DNA of 64,000 bases, taken from contig JABSOX010000012.1 of NCBI GenBank assembly GCA_013215655.1, positions 65,608 to 129,607 on the forward strand. The letters run 5' to 3'. The position numbers and the translations under genes were made by a program. Origin of the DNA: Colwellia sp. GTDB taxonomy: Bacteria > Pseudomonadota > Gammaproteobacteria > Enterobacterales > Alteromonadaceae. Below are positions 44,404 to 55,215 of this stretch, in pieces (position 1 is the first letter of the stretch; each line of letters starts with the position of its first letter). Under the pieces are notes generated by a model. The model was not told where the DNA came from, did no database searches, and worked only from the letters and a program-made list of their open reading frames with translations.

Positions 44404-47289
44404 ATGGAAAAAACGTTTACCCCCTCTGACATAGAACAATCCCTGTACAAAAGCTGGGAAGAACAAGGTTATTTTAGCCCAACGGGCGAAGGCGAAGGTT
44501 ATTGTATCGCCATTCCACCACCCAATGTCACGGGTAGTTTGCATATGGGTCATGCCTTTCAACAAACGATCATGGATACTTTAATTCGTTATCAACGTAT
44601 GCAAGGAAAAAACACCTTATGGCAGTCTGGTTGTGATCATGCTGGTATTGCTACACAAATGGTGGTTGAACGTAAAATAGCAGCTGAAGAAGGTAAAACT
44701 CGCCACGATTATGGTCGTGAAGCGTTTATCGATAAAGTTTGGCAATGGAAAGAGGAATCTGGCGGCACCATAGGTACACAAATGCGCCGTTTAGGAAATT
44801 CAATTGATTGGAGCCGCGAGCGCTTCACCATGGATGAAGGCATGTCTGAAGCGGTGCAAGAAGTTTTTGTACGTTTATTTGAAGACGACCTAATTTACCG
44901 TGGTAAACGACTCGTCAATTGGGATCCAAAATTTCATACCGCTATTTCTGACTTAGAAGTTGAAAATAAAGATAAAAAAGGCCACATGTGGCACTTGCGC
45001 TACCCATTAGCAGATGGCGCTAAAACAGCAGACGGTAAAGACTATATTGTAGTTGCAACAACTCGCCCAGAAACCATGTTAGGTGATACTGGCATTGCCG
45101 TTAACCCTGAAGATGAACGTTATCAGCACCTAATTGGTAAACACGTATTACTGCCACTGGTTAATCGTTTGATTCCTATTGTCGGTGACGATCATGCTGA
45201 TATGGAAAAAGGCACGGGTTGTGTAAAAATCACCCCAGCCCATGACTTTAACGATAATGAAGTGGGTAAACGTCATAACTTACCTTTGATCAATATATTA
45301 GATAAAAATGCTGCCATTTTAGCAACCGCTGAAATTTATAGTGGCAACGGTGAAGTTAGTGATGCTTATGATCCTAGTTTGCCCCCTGAATTTGCAGGCC
45401 TTGATCGTTTTGTTGCTCGTAAAGCTATTGTTGCACAATTTGATGAATTGGGACTTTTAGTTGAAGTTAAAGAACATGACTTAGTCGCGCCATATGGCGA
45501 TAGATCGGGCGTTATCATTGAGCCACTACTAACCGACCAATGGTATGTACGTGTGGAAAAGCTTGCCGGTCCAGCCGTTGACGCGGTAAAAGATGGACAA
45601 ATCGAATTTGTACCAAAGCAATATGAAAACTTATATTTCTCTTGGATGAAAGATGTTCAAGACTGGTGTATCTCTCGCCAACTTTGGTGGGGACATCGTA
45701 TCCCGGCATGGTATGACGAAAACGGTAATGTGTATGTTGGTCGTAACGAAGACGAAGTTCGTGCTAAACATGCTCTTGGCGCAGATATTAAACTGAGCCA
45801 AGATGACGATGTATTAGATACTTGGTTTTCTTCTGCACTATGGACATTTTCCACATTAGGTTGGCCTAAAGAAACAGAAGACTTAAAGAATTTTCATCCT
45901 ACTGATGTTTTAGTAACGGGTTTTGACATTATCTTTTTTTGGGTTGCACGTATGATCATGATGACCATGCATTTCAACAAAGACGAAAAGGGTAAACCAC
46001 AAATTCCTTTCAAAAAAATCTACATGACGGGTCTTATTCGTGATGAAAATGGCGATAAGATGAGTAAGTCTAAAGGTAACGTGATTGATCCTCTCGATAT
46101 GATTGATGGTATATCTTTAGAAGACTTATTGAAAAAGCGTACCGGCAATATGATGCAGCCAAAAATGGCGGCAAAAATTGATAAGTTAACCAAAAAAGAA
46201 TTTCCTAACGGTATTGAAGCACACGGCACTGATGCCTTACGTTTTACACTCACGTCAGTTGCCACGACAGGCCGAGATATAAGTTGGGATATGAAACGAC
46301 TTGAAGGTTACCGTAACTTTACTAATAAATTATGGAATGCCAGTCGTTATGTATTAATGAATACCGAAGAGCATGATTGCGGTAAACCTTCACCACAAGG
46401 AAAGAGTGCTGAAATGGAGTTTTCACTCGCTGACCGTTGGATATTAGGACAATTCCAACAAACGGTTAAAACCGTGCATGAGGCATTTGATACTTTCCGT
46501 TTCGACTTAGCGTCACAAGCCTTGTATGAGTTTACTTGGAATCAATTCTGCGACTGGTATTTAGAATTAACTAAACCGGTACTCTTCAAAGGTAATAAAG
46601 CTCAGCAACGAGCAACTCGCCATACCTTAGTTAACGTTTTGGAAGGTTTATTACGCTTAATGCACCCAATAATGCCTTACATTACTGAAACGATTTGGCA
46701 GCGCGTAGCTCCTCTAACTAACTTTATCAAAGAAAATGGCAGTAAACATGGTGACAGCATCATGGTGCAAAGTTTCCCTCAATTTGATGAAAAGCAATAT
46801 GACCAACAAGCCATTGATGATTTAGAGTGGGTTAAGCAATTTGTTGTTGCTATTCGTAATATCCGCGGCGAAATGGATATATCTCCTGCTAAAACCCTGC
46901 CCGTTTTATTGAAAAATGTTAATGCTGAAGATCAACGTCGCTTAAATGAAAATCAACAATTTTTAAGTGCTCTTGCAAAACTCGAAAGCATTGATATTTT
47001 AGCTAATGATGATAATGGCCCTTTATCAGCCACTGCCGTAGTAGGCGATTTATCGATATTAATTCCAATGGCAGGTTTGATTGATAAAGATGCTGAAATT
47101 GCACGTTTAAATAAGACGATAGATAAGTTAAATGCTGATGCACAACGCACCCGTGGCAAGCTAAGTAATGAAAAGTTTGTTAGTAAAGCGCCTGAAGCAG
47201 TTATTAATAAAGAAAAAACCAAATTAACTGAAACTGAATCAGCCTTAACTAAAATGATCGATCAAAAAGCCCAAATTGAAGCGCTTTAG
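44404..47289 (+). CDS. valS: Valyl-tRNA synthetase
   Basis: Class I aminoacyl-tRNA synthetase that charges tRNA-Val and edits mis-activated threonine. The 961 residues show the HIGH motif as HMGH (47-50) within [15 protein letters not shown], the CP1 editing domain (about 200-340, [15 protein letters not shown]), the KMSKS motif (552-556), an anticodon-binding domain (about 680-830) and the C-terminal coiled-coil arm (about 895-960). All key residues are present. It ends the pepA-holC-valS operon and is followed by a strong terminator. Confidence 0.98.
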   Translation: MEKTFTPSDIEQSLYKSWEEQGYFSPTGEGEGYCIAIPPPNVTGSLHMGHAFQQTIMDTLIRYQRMQGKNTLWQSGCDHAGIATQMVVERKIAAEEGKTRHDYGREAFIDKVWQWKEESGGTIGTQMRRLGNSIDWSRERFTMDEGMSEAVQEVFVRLFEDDLIYRGKRLVNWDPKFHTAISDLEVENKDKKGHMWHLRYPLADGAKTADGKDYIVVATTRPETMLGDTGIAVNPEDERYQHLIGKHVLLPLVNRLIPIVGDDHADMEKGTGCVKITPAHDFNDNEVGKRHNLPLINILDKNAAILATAEIYSGNGEVSDAYDPSLPPEFAGLDRFVARKAIVAQFDELGLLVEVKEHDLVAPYGDRSGVIIEPLLTDQWYVRVEKLAGPAVDAVKDGQIEFVPKQYENLYFSWMKDVQDWCISRQLWWGHRIPAWYDENGNVYVGRNEDEVRAKHALGADIKLSQDDDVLDTWFSSALWTFSTLGWPKETEDLKNFHPTDVLVTGFDIIFFWVARMIMMTMHFNKDEKGKPQIPFKKIYMTGLIRDENGDKMSKSKGNVIDPLDMIDGISLEDLLKKRTGNMMQPKMAAKIDKLTKKEFPNGIEAHGTDALRFTLTSVATTGRDISWDMKRLEGYRNFTNKLWNASRYVLMNTEEHDCGKPSPQGKSAEMEFSLADRWILGQFQQTVKTVHEAFDTFRFDLASQALYEFTWNQFCDWYLELTKPVLFKGNKAQQRATRHTLVNVLEGLLRLMHPIMPYITETIWQRVAPLTNFIKENGSKHGDSIMVQSFPQFDEKQYDQQAIDDLEWVKQFVVAIRNIRGEMDISPAKTLPVLLKNVNAEDQRRLNENQQFLSALAKLESIDILANDDNGPLSATAVVGDLSILIPMAGLIDKDAEIARLNKTIDKLNADAQRTRGKLSNEKFVSKAPEAVINKEKTKLTETESALTKMIDQKAQIEAL

Positions 47290-47350
47290 TTTATTAATTA
47301 GTGGTCAACCTCTTTTAAAGTTAGTTTTGTAAAGTACATAAAATTGTGCA

Positions 47351-47376
47351 AAGCCAGCGATTTAGCTGGCTTTTTT
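47351..47376 (+). terminator. Terminator after valS
   Basis: AAGCCAGC-GATTTA-GCTGGCTT followed by a T run. The stem is a perfect 8 bp, 61 bases past the valS stop. Confidence 0.92.
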
Positions 47377-47630
47377 ATTGTAAAAAAATAAAGAAACATG
47401 GGAACTAATATGTTACCATGCGGTCGCGTTGAGTTTTTGCGTTTCGGGAGAGGGATGAATTTTCTTAAGTTGTTTAGTAATAGATAACTAAGTTGATTAA
47501 CCCAGACGCTTTAGTATTGTGTTAGTAGAAACTTTCTTTATTAGCATTTGTTAATGAAGAGCATTTACTCCGTATTTATTGTAACCATTTTGGTTATATT
47601 TTTAATTTTTGACCTGCGAGAAATGCAAGT
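47377..47630 (+). promoter_or_regulatory. Upstream region of the cold-shock gene
   Basis: About 250 bases lie between the valS terminator and the csp ATG with no gene. Cold-shock genes of the cspA type have long structured leaders, and the space and T-rich segments here would fit one. I could not place the promoter or a cold box with confidence. Confidence 0.4.
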
Positions 47631-47840
47631 ATGTCTGATACAGTAACTGGTAAAGTAAAATTTTTTAACGAATCTAAAGGATTTGGTTTCATCGAGCAAG
47701 AAAACGGTCCTGACGTTTTTGTTCACTTCAGCGCAATCTCTGGTGACGGTTTCCGTACATTAGTTGATGGCCAAGCAGTAACTTTTACAGTAAAACAAGG
47801 CCAAAAAGGTCCTGAAGCTGAAAACGTTATAGCACAATAA
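47631..47840 (+). CDS. Cold-shock protein (CspA family)
   Basis: Single OB-fold nucleic-acid chaperone of 69 residues that melts RNA structure in the cold. RNP1 (KGFGFIEQ) and RNP2 (DVFVHFSAI) are intact, with the usual start [14 protein letters not shown] and the C-terminal GPEAENV. Which of the several Csp paralogues it corresponds to cannot be told. It is monocistronic, between two terminators, with a long upstream region. Confidence 0.95.
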   Translation: MSDTVTGKVKFFNESKGFGFIEQENGPDVFVHFSAISGDGFRTLVDGQAVTFTVKQGQKGPEAENVIAQ

Positions 47841-47890
47841 TTAGTACTTTCTTTATCAATTAAAGAAATACGATTAAAGTAACAAATTCA

Positions 47891-47926
47891 AAAAAAGGTG
47901 AACAGAATTTCTGTATCACCTTTTTT
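47891..47926 (+). terminator. Terminator after the cold-shock gene
   Basis: AAAAAAGGTGA and TCACCTTTTTT enclose a smaller stem CAGAA/TTCTG. The T run follows at once, 50 bases past the stop. A run of A before it allows action on both strands, so it may also serve hemH. Confidence 0.85.
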
Positions 47927-47979
47927 ATTGTCTATTTTTTATGGCACAAAATTTTAGTAAATGAGATATACCCATTCGA

Positions 47980-48996
47980 TTAATTAATTGATGGCTCTAT
48001 AATAGCTAATAACGCTTCAATATGATCATCACGATCATTTAATGCCGCAATATATCGATATTCCTGTCCACCCTCATTAATAAAAACATCACGATTTTCC
48101 TTTTCTAGCTCTTCAAGTGTTTCTAAACAATCGGCACTAAAAGCAGGGCTGATAATCGCTATATTCTTACACCCTTGCGCAGGTAGCCCCGCTAGCGCTT
48201 CATCCGTATAGGGTTTTAGCCATTCAGCCTTACCAAACCTTGATTGAAAGGTCATTACAAAGTCGTCTTGTTTAAGATCAAGTTTCTCAACTAACAACTC
48301 GGTCGTTTTATGACAAAACTCAAAATATGGGTCACCCCATTGATGAAAGAGCTTCGGCATACCGTGGTAAGATAAAACTAACTTATCAGGTTTACCGTGT
48401 TCTTTAATATGCTCTTCTATACTATTAGCAAGTGCATTGATGTAAAGCGGATGATCGTGATAACTACTGATAAAATGTAAACTTGGTACCCAACGCCATT
48501 GCTTAAGCTCATTGGTCACCTCTTCAAAAGTTGAACCTGTTGTTGGCCCTGCATATTGAGGATACAAGGGCATAACAACGATATTATGTACGTTAAGCTC
48601 TCGAAAACGCTCTAACGCAGCAGTTATAGAAGGTTTTCCATAACGCATCGCCAATTCAACAATAACATCATCGCCAAATTTTTTGGCTAACTGTACTTCA
48701 ACTTTCTGCTTTTGCTGTTCACTGATCACCAATAATGGCGAGCCAGCTTCGGTCCATATCTTTTGATAAAGTTTTGCAGACTTGGCCGGACGAAATCGTA
48801 AAATAAACCCATGTAAAATAACCATCCAAATAAAACGTGGAATTTCTACAACACGGGGATCAGATAAAAATTCGCTAAGATAATGACGTAATGCCGAGGG
48901 TGAAGGTTGTTCAGGCGTGCCTAAATTAGTTAACAATACACCAGTACGTTTATTATTTACACCTGAAAGATCACTACTACCTTTATATCTAGACAC
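47980..48996 (-). CDS. hemH: Ferrochelatase
   Basis: Inserts Fe2+ into protoporphyrin IX to make heme, the last step of heme synthesis; acts at the inner face of the membrane. The 338 residues carry GVLLTNLGTPEQPSPSALRHYLSEFLSDPRVV near the N-terminus, the catalytic histidine in LSYHGMPK and the acidic cluster in SPAFSADCLETLEELE. It follows the ccmFGHI operon on the same strand by 54 bases, a fitting neighbour since Ccm proteins consume heme. Confidence 0.96.
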   Translation of the reverse strand: MSRYKGSSDLSGVNNKRTGVLLTNLGTPEQPSPSALRHYLSEFLSDPRVVEIPRFIWMVILHGFILRFRPAKSAKLYQKIWTEAGSPLLVISEQQKQKVEVQLAKKFGDDVIVELAMRYGKPSITAALERFRELNVHNIVVMPLYPQYAGPTTGSTFEEVTNELKQWRWVPSLHFISSYHDHPLYINALANSIEEHIKEHGKPDKLVLSYHGMPKLFHQWGDPYFEFCHKTTELLVEKLDLKQDDFVMTFQSRFGKAEWLKPYTDEALAGLPAQGCKNIAIISPAFSADCLETLEELEKENRDVFINEGGQEYRYIAALNDRDDHIEALLAIIEPSIN

Positions 48997-49021
48997 TTAT
49001 TTTTATCTCAGTATTTATGGC

Positions 49022-49057
49022 ATTAAATTCATTTATTGCGTTAAATTCATCTATTGC
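49022..49057. repeat. 18-base tandem duplication across the ccmI stop
   Basis: ATTAAATTCATTTATTGC is followed by GTTAAATTCATCTATTGC, differing at two positions. The second unit includes the ccmI stop codon (TAG in the minus reading); in the other unit it is TAA-like. Confidence 0.7.
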
Positions 49058-50319
49058 ACTATATCATTAATCAGTAAACTTAAAGGCTCAGCTGATTTAA
49101 CATCAACACCAAGCATTTCAGCTTTATAATCACCTGGTTTTATACCTGCGCCGCCACTCGCAGAAACAATGGCATAAACATGCACACGCTCAACATCACT
49201 TAATTTTGCTTGTGGCGTCATAGCACGGCTATCATTAAGTATTATAGTTGTTGGTAAATCACTGATGTTCATTTTAATTGCTGCAACAGGCATGCGCCCT
49301 TTTGATGAATCGGCAGGAATTGCATAAATAAAGACAACTTTATCTTCGCCCTGCTCTAATTTAGCCTGTAACGCATCACTCAACTTAACCGTTATTTTTA
49401 ATTGCGGTCCTTGGCTTTCGTCAACATTTGAAGACGGTGTATTGGCTACGCCGGATTGTCTTTGTTTAGCCTCTTCAATAGCTTCAATTAATGCTGGTGA
49501 ATTAACATTACTACGATCCGAGTCTACCACTAGCTGCCAGTGCTTTATTGCCTTAGCATAATCGCCAGCAATGAAACTATGCATGCCAATTAAAATATTG
49601 GTTGATGGATCTGCAGGGTCCATTGTTAGCGCTTTATCAATTAATGATTGTACAACCTCATCAATTTTCTGATCATTTTTATAATAATTTGCTTGCGCCT
49701 TTGCGCCAAGTAAATCTGCTGTTTCGCCCTCGATACGAATTACTTGATCATAAGCATTTAAGGCTTGCTGATATTCGCCCATGCCTATATATGATTGCCC
49801 TAAACTATACCAAGCATCAGAATTTTCAGGCTCTTGTGCCGTTAAGGTTAATAATGACTTAACTTGCTGCAGCGCTTGTTGTTGAGCTTTTTGTTGCGAA
49901 TTAACGGGCGCTTGTGCCGTCGGTATTGGTTTACTGAGCTGTTGATAAGCACCATTTTTACTATAAAGCATAAAGCTGAAAATAATAATGAACAAACTAA
50001 GTGTCGCAGGCCATAACATCGATATCGGCTTATCAACAATCTGCTCTTTAGCCGATGCTATTTTATTTACTTCAATATCTTGTATAAGGCTTTTATCTAG
50101 TTCCGACAATAGATACTGATAATTTTCATCGTCGATAGTACCTTGTGAGAAGTCTTTTTCAATTTCTTGTTTATGCTCGTGATATAAACGTATATTGGTA
50201 TCGTCACGCTGGCTATTATCAACAAGTCCAACTTTTTGACTTTGTCGTAAAACAGGTAACCATACAATAACGAGAATGAATAAAACAAAGGCAACAATTA
50301 ATATAATGAGTTCTAACAT
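49051..50319 (-). CDS. ccmI: Cytochrome c maturation protein CcmI
   Basis: Holds apocytochrome c for heme ligation by CcmF/H. The 422 residues show two membrane helices (about 3-22 and 105-123) separated by a charged cytoplasmic loop with the family segment YHEHKQEIEKDFSQGTIDDENYQYLLSELDKSL, then TPR repeats (about 155-290, NSDAWYSLGQSYIGMGEYQQALNAY) and a C-terminal beta domain. It lies directly after ccmH (1 base gap). An 18-base duplication crosses its stop codon. Confidence 0.92.
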   Translation of the reverse strand: MLELIILIVAFVLFILVIVWLPVLRQSQKVGLVDNSQRDDTNIRLYHEHKQEIEKDFSQGTIDDENYQYLLSELDKSLIQDIEVNKIASAKEQIVDKPISMLWPATLSLFIIIFSFMLYSKNGAYQQLSKPIPTAQAPVNSQQKAQQQALQQVKSLLTLTAQEPENSDAWYSLGQSYIGMGEYQQALNAYDQVIRIEGETADLLGAKAQANYYKNDQKIDEVVQSLIDKALTMDPADPSTNILIGMHSFIAGDYAKAIKHWQLVVDSDRSNVNSPALIEAIEEAKQRQSGVANTPSSNVDESQGPQLKITVKLSDALQAKLEQGEDKVVFIYAIPADSSKGRMPVAAIKMNISDLPTTIILNDSRAMTPQAKLSDVERVHVYAIVSASGGAGIKPGDYKAEMLGVDVKSAEPLSLLINDIVQ

Positions 50320-50320
50320 A

Positions 50321-50794
50321 TTATTCTTTATCTTTTAAAATATTATTAAGCTGATTTTTTTGTTCTGCACTCAGAGCTTGCTCGGATTGAACCGCGGGTT
50401 TTTTACGTAAAATAACAATAACGATAATCACACCAAACAATAATAAGAGCGCAGGACCAAACCATAAAACATAGGTGAGACTAGATACGCGAGGACGATA
50501 TAACACAAAATCACCGTATCGTTTCACCATAAAATCTACAATTTCTATATCCGCTTTACCCTGTTGCAGTAATTCATATACTTCTCGACGTAAGTCTGCC
50601 GCAATAGGAGAATTAGAATCAGCTAAATTTTGATTTTGACACTTCGGACAACGTAACTCTTTGGTCAGCGCATTAAAACGAGTCTTGGTTACTTCGTTTT
50701 GAAATTCATACGTATCAACCGGACTGGCGTAAACAGGTACATTACTTATAAAAAGCAATGAAAATAAAGCCAACACAATAACCTTATGCAACAT
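50321..50794 (-). CDS. ccmH: Cytochrome c maturation protein CcmH (thiol reductase)
   Basis: Membrane-anchored periplasmic protein that reduces the apocytochrome CXXCH cysteines and works with CcmF and CcmI in heme ligation. The 157 residues have a signal peptide, the diagnostic LRCPKCQNQNLADSNSPIA with its CxxC pair (about residues 48-51), and one C-terminal helix (about 110-130). This is the short CcmH form; the TPR half found fused in E. coli is the separate CcmI here. It is 2 bases after ccmG. Confidence 0.95.
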   Translation of the reverse strand: MLHKVIVLALFSLLFISNVPVYASPVDTYEFQNEVTKTRFNALTKELRCPKCQNQNLADSNSPIAADLRREVYELLQQGKADIEIVDFMVKRYGDFVLYRPRVSSLTYVLWFGPALLLLFGVIIVIVILRKKPAVQSEQALSAEQKNQLNNILKDKE

Positions 50795-50796
50795 AA

Positions 50797-51348
50797 TTAA
50801 TTGCTCCTTTGCTTACGTTCTTTTTCTATTTGAATGATAAGTGGTTCAAATTCTCGACGCCAAACACGCGCATCAATAGGACCAGCAAAACGTTTACGAA
50901 TAATCCCTAAATCATCAACTACAAAAGTTTCTGGTGCAGCGTATACACCTAAATTCATACTGAGCTTACCTTGTTCATCAAAAGCAGAAAACTCATAGGG
51001 ATCACCTAATCGAGCTAACCACTGTTGAGCAAGCCCTCTTTCATCATCGTAATTTAAACCATATAAACTAAAACGTTTACTTTTTGACAGTTCAAGTAAA
51101 AAAGAATGTTCAACTCGACAAGACGGACACCATGTCCCCCAAACATTGACGAGTTTAATACCACTTTTTAAATCAGCTTTGGTGACCGTACGTTGTGCAT
51201 CATTCACCACTGCCAATGAAAACTCAGGAAAAGGCTTGCCAATTAATGCCGAAGGTAATGACGTTGGGTCTAATGATAAACCTCGAAATAATACAATACC
51301 CAAGGCAACAAACAAAACTAACGGTAGAAAACGAATAACTTTATTCAT
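50797..51348 (-). CDS. ccmG: Thiol:disulfide interchange protein CcmG (DsbE)
   Basis: Membrane-anchored periplasmic thioredoxin-like reductant for the Ccm pathway. The 183 residues contain an N-terminal anchor (about 6-22), then a thioredoxin fold with the active site WGTWCPSCRVEHSF (CxxC near 72-75) and the cis-proline region YAAPETFVVDD. The CPSC pair replaces the more common CPTC. It overlaps the ccmF end by 4 bases (ATGA-type coupling). Confidence 0.95.
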   Translation of the reverse strand: MNKVIRFLPLVLFVALGIVLFRGLSLDPTSLPSALIGKPFPEFSLAVVNDAQRTVTKADLKSGIKLVNVWGTWCPSCRVEHSFLLELSKSKRFSLYGLNYDDERGLAQQWLARLGDPYEFSAFDEQGKLSMNLGVYAAPETFVVDDLGIIRKRFAGPIDARVWRREFEPLIIQIEKERKQRSN

Positions 51349-53387
51349 GATTGCTTTCCTACTGATTGAGCCATAGATTCAGTCATTGAGGATTGAAGAA
51401 TAACGTCATCGTTACATTTTTCAGTAGATAGCGACGCTTTAGTTGGTATCACTTTTTCTTTTTTACGACGATAACGTTTATCCATCACTGCACACACACC
51501 TCCCAAAGCCATCAACATTGCTCCGAACCAAATCCAGCGTACAAAAGGTTTAAAATGCACACGTATTGCCCAAGCATTTCCTGATAAGGGATCTCCCAAG
51601 GCAATATATACATCTCTAAATAAACCGGCATCCATCGCAGCTTCAGTCATGCCCATCGTTTGCACAAGATAAGTTCGCCTTTCAGGTTGTAACAAACTAA
51701 TGAAATCACCATTTTTTGATAAGGTTATTTGTCCTTGGTCGGCACTGTAATTGGGTCCTTGAACTTGTTTAACGCCATCAAAACGAATATCAAAACCGGC
51801 AACAGTAACACTTTCACCGGCTATCATTTTGACATTAGTTTCTGTTTCATAAATAGACACTAATGTTATACCGACAATTGTCATGGCAATACCGCTATGC
51901 GCTATTGTCATACCCCACTGACTCAAGGTTAAACGAGCAAAACTACGTCTGCCGTTATTTAATTTGGTTTGATTAAAAAGCTCTTTTAAAACGACAAGTT
52001 GTACCCAGCAAGCTAAAGTGATCCCCATAGTTACCCATGCATTAAATTCGCCACCGTAAACAAAGGGAAAAGCAAGTCCAATGAATATACTCATAACTGA
52101 TGGTGAAGATAGCTGTTTACGTAGCTCACCTTTTTTGGCTTTTTTCCAGCGAATTAAAGGGCCTATGCCCATCACGATAAACAACAAACTCATAATGGGA
52201 ACAAATACCGCATTAAAGTAAGGAGGACCAACGGACATTTTCCCTAAACCCATAGCATCTACGAGTAGTGGATATAAAGTACCTAAGAGCACAGTAATAC
52301 AAGCAATAACTAAAATAATATTGCAGATTAATATTGCCGTTTCTCTTGAGTACAATGCAAAACGACTAAAGCTAGCAACATTTGAAGCCCTAAAAGCAAA
52401 CAAGGTAAGTGAACCACCTACAGTGATAGCTAGTAGATATAAAATAAACATACCGCGGCTAGGATCAGCTGCAAATGAATGTACCGAGGTGATGATCCCT
52501 GAACGAACAATAAAAGTACCTAATAAACTTAAGCTGAAAGCAAAAATAGCTAATAAAACTGTCCAGTTTCTAAAGGCACCGCGTTTTTCAGTTACCGCTA
52601 AAGAATGAATAAGCGCAGTACCAATTAACCATGGCATAAAGGAGGCATTTTCAACAGGATCCCAGAACCACCAACCGCCCCAACCTAATTCGTAATATGC
52701 CCACCAACTGCCAAGGGCAATACCTACGGTAAGAAAAACCCAAGCAGCAACTGTCCAAGGTCTTGCCCAACGCGCCCAAGCAGCATCTAGTTTCCCGCAC
52801 ATTAATGCGGCGACAGCAAAAGCAAAGGCAACAGCAAAACCAACATAGCCCATATATAATATTGGCGGATGGATCAAAAATAATACATCTTGTAGTAATG
52901 GATTTAAATCTCGACCTTCCATAGGAACATTTGGCCATAAACGGTCAAAAGGATTGGAAGTTAAAATGGTAAAAGCAATAAAACCAACAACAATCATGCC
53001 TAAGACCGCGAGTACTCGCGCAATAAAAACATCTTCAATGTCTTTACTGAATTTAGCTACCGCTGCTGTCCATATCGTTAAGGAAAAAACCCATAATAAT
53101 AAAGAACCTTCATGCCCACCCCATATGGCACTCATTTTAAAATAATAAGGTAGATGAGTATTAGAATGACTGGCAACATATTTCACCGAGAAGTCATCGG
53201 TTACAAAACTATAAGCCAAAATGATAATGCTGATCGCGGTAAATGAAAACATACCAAAAGTTAATGGCTTAGCATAAGTGATTAACTTTTGATGATTACT
53301 GATGATGCCAACCAAGGGCACAATACTTAGGCAAATTGCAAAAGCTAAAGCGATAATAAGAGCAAAGTGCCCTAACTCAGGTATCAT
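51345..53387 (-). CDS. ccmF: Heme lyase subunit CcmF
   Basis: Integral membrane component that attaches heme to apocytochrome c. The 680 residues include about fifteen helices, the tryptophan-rich WWD motif WGGWWFWDPVENASFMPW (about residues 233-250) and conserved histidines such as in SAIWGGHEGSLLLW. Length is slightly above E. coli CcmF (647). It heads the ccmFGHI operon and is divergent from ccmABCDE across a 434-base gap. Confidence 0.97.
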   Translation of the reverse strand: MIPELGHFALIIALAFAICLSIVPLVGIISNHQKLITYAKPLTFGMFSFTAISIIILAYSFVTDDFSVKYVASHSNTHLPYYFKMSAIWGGHEGSLLLWVFSLTIWTAAVAKFSKDIEDVFIARVLAVLGMIVVGFIAFTILTSNPFDRLWPNVPMEGRDLNPLLQDVLFLIHPPILYMGYVGFAVAFAFAVAALMCGKLDAAWARWARPWTVAAWVFLTVGIALGSWWAYYELGWGGWWFWDPVENASFMPWLIGTALIHSLAVTEKRGAFRNWTVLLAIFAFSLSLLGTFIVRSGIITSVHSFAADPSRGMFILYLLAITVGGSLTLFAFRASNVASFSRFALYSRETAILICNIILVIACITVLLGTLYPLLVDAMGLGKMSVGPPYFNAVFVPIMSLLFIVMGIGPLIRWKKAKKGELRKQLSSPSVMSIFIGLAFPFVYGGEFNAWVTMGITLACWVQLVVLKELFNQTKLNNGRRSFARLTLSQWGMTIAHSGIAMTIVGITLVSIYETETNVKMIAGESVTVAGFDIRFDGVKQVQGPNYSADQGQITLSKNGDFISLLQPERRTYLVQTMGMTEAAMDAGLFRDVYIALGDPLSGNAWAIRVHFKPFVRWIWFGAMLMALGGVCAVMDKRYRRKKEKVIPTKASLSTEKCNDDVILQSSMTESMAQSVGKQS

Positions 53388-53821
53388 TTAATTCTCCACG
53401 TTATACCAAATGAAATAATGATTTGATCAATTCTTGAATTCAATTGGTATTACCCAATTAGGTAAAATATAACAGTTTCAACGAATACCTTGGATGACTT
53501 CAGGGTAAATATTAATGTCACTATAGGTGACTTAATTAGCATTAAAACGAATATTGGTACGATTAGTTGGGAAGTAACAAACTAACAACTAAAAATTGCG
53601 GTTATTCTAGCACTAAGTGATCCTAATATTCATCAAAGTTGAAAGGATTAATAATTATTAATATTCTCCGGTCGTATAACTAGCCTTTATTGGTTGCTAT
53701 AGTATGATAAGTACCGCATTGTTTGTGCGATCTAAATCAACTGTTGCATAAGATTATTCGGTTATTATAAGTATATAGATAAATACAAACCGCCTTACGC
53801 AACTCACTACATATAGGTTCA
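53388..53821. other. Divergent control region between ccmF and ccmA
   Basis: A 434-base stretch without a gene that must contain promoters for both ccm operons. Seen in it: an inverted repeat at 53403-53450 (ATACCAAATGAA against TTCAATTGGTAT) right before ccmF, and a 15-base near-palindrome GTCACTATAGGTGAC at 53517-53531. A half-matching CRP/FNR-like sequence, TGTGCGATCTAAATCA near 53727, is too weak to call. No sure -35/-10 pair was placed. Confidence 0.5.
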
Positions 53822-54478
53822 TTGTTGAATAATCCCGAAGTCTATTCTCCCCTACCATTAATCACTGCAAGCGGTTTAACCTGTATCCGTGAAGAGCGTA
53901 TCTTATTTGAATCATTAGATTTAGAAGTGAAAGCGGGTGATATTGTACAAATTGAAGGACCCAATGGTGTTGGCAAAACAAGTTTATTACGAATACTTGC
54001 GGGACTATCAATGCCCTATGATGGCGATGTTCACTTTCAAGGAACATCAATCTCATCAGTAAGAGATGACTTTCATCAAAATTTACTCTATTTGGGGCAT
54101 TTACCCGGCGTAAAAGGGGAAATGACCGCACAAGAAAATTTAGAATTTAACTTATCTATGCATGGACTTAATCCCGAATATGCGGAAGCAACATTGCAAG
54201 AAGTTAACTTATTAGGTTTTGAAGATGCCCTTGCCTCTCATTTAAGTGCAGGACAACATCGACGTATAGCACTTGCTAAATTATGGCAAAGCAATGCTCC
54301 TATTTGGATCCTCGATGAACCTTTTACTGCCATAGATAAATTAGGGGTTAAAAAATTAGAGCAGTTATTCATTGACCATGCCAAACAAGGCGGCTGTGTG
54401 ATACTTACTACTCATCAAGACTTAGCCATTCCTGAGACACTTTTAAAGAAAGTCACTTTAGCCTATCGGTTTTATTGA
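53822..54478 (+). CDS. ccmA: Heme exporter ATP-binding subunit CcmA
   Basis: ATPase of the CcmABCD complex that releases holo-CcmE. The 218 residues have the Walker A motif [11 protein letters not shown], the signature [14 protein letters not shown] and Walker B IWILDEPF with its glutamate. The start is TTG 53822 (TTG TTG AAT) with AGG before it; no ATG gives a complete N-terminus. Its end overlaps the region before ccmB. It is the first gene of ccmABCDE. Confidence 0.95.
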   Translation: MLNNPEVYSPLPLITASGLTCIREERILFESLDLEVKAGDIVQIEGPNGVGKTSLLRILAGLSMPYDGDVHFQGTSISSVRDDFHQNLLYLGHLPGVKGEMTAQENLEFNLSMHGLNPEYAEATLQEVNLLGFEDALASHLSAGQHRRIALAKLWQSNAPIWILDEPFTAIDKLGVKKLEQLFIDHAKQGGCVILTTHQDLAIPETLLKKVTLAYRFY

Positions 54479-54486
54479 GAATAATA

Positions 54487-55215
54487 ATGAATAACAATAA
54501 TTCAATAACAACGATTAATCAGGAAAAGATAAAAAATAATTTGTCTTATCGCGCGGCTTTTATGTTGATATTAAAACGTGATATCACCATAGCTTTTCGT
54601 CATCGGGATGACATTATCAACCCACTATTATTTTTTGTTATTGTGGTCACCTTATTTCCTTTAGGCATAGGTCCTGAATCATCAACTCTGTCACGTATTG
54701 CCCCCGGAATTATTTGGGTAGCGGCATTACTTTCTACGCTATTATCTTTAGATAGGTTATTCAAATCAGATCATGATGACGGTTCATTAGAGCAAATGTT
54801 ATTAAGCCCTCATCCGGTATTTATTTTAGTTTTAGCAAAAATTGTGGCTCATTGGTTATTAACAGGTTTACCTTTAATTTTTATTGCTCCGTTATTAGCG
54901 GTATTACTGCATCTAAATGAAAATAGTTATGGGGCATTAATGCTAACCCTTTTACTTGGTACGCCCATTTTAAGCCTGATCGGCGCTATAGGTGTCGCTT
55001 TGACTGTCGGCATTAAAAAAGGCGGTGTATTGCTAAGTTTGCTGGTCTTGCCGTTGTATATTCCCGTACTTATTTTCGCGACCAGCGCCATCGATACAGC
55101 AGCAATGAATTTACCCTTTAGCGGACAACTTGCTATAATCGCCGCACTATTTTTTGGCTCTTTAACCTTAGCCCCTTTTGCTGTTAGCGCGGCCTTAAAA
55201 GTGAGTACCAACTAA
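54487..55215 (+). CDS. ccmB: Heme exporter membrane subunit CcmB
   Basis: Membrane partner of CcmA with six helices. After a polar N-terminus the family segment FMLILKRDITIAFRHRDDIINPLLFFVIVVTLFPLGIGP is evident, then DRLFKSDHDDGSLEQMLLSP and the glycine-rich C-terminal helices. ATG 54487 (242 residues) is favoured over the track's TTG 54475, with GAGA before it. Length is a little above E. coli CcmB (220), owing to the extra N-terminus. Confidence 0.94.
   Translation: MNNNNSITTINQEKIKNNLSYRAAFMLILKRDITIAFRHRDDIINPLLFFVIVVTLFPLGIGPESSTLSRIAPGIIWVAALLSTLLSLDRLFKSDHDDGSLEQMLLSPHPVFILVLAKIVAHWLLTGLPLIFIAPLLAVLLHLNENSYGALMLTLLLGTPILSLIGAIGVALTVGIKKGGVLLSLLVLPLYIPVLIFATSAIDTAAMNLPFSGQLAIIAALFFGSLTLAPFAVSAALKVSTN

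Noticed and set aside
53727-53742. CRP or FNR site before ccmA
   Set aside because: TGTGCGATCTAAATCA matches only one half-site well; the other half is poor.
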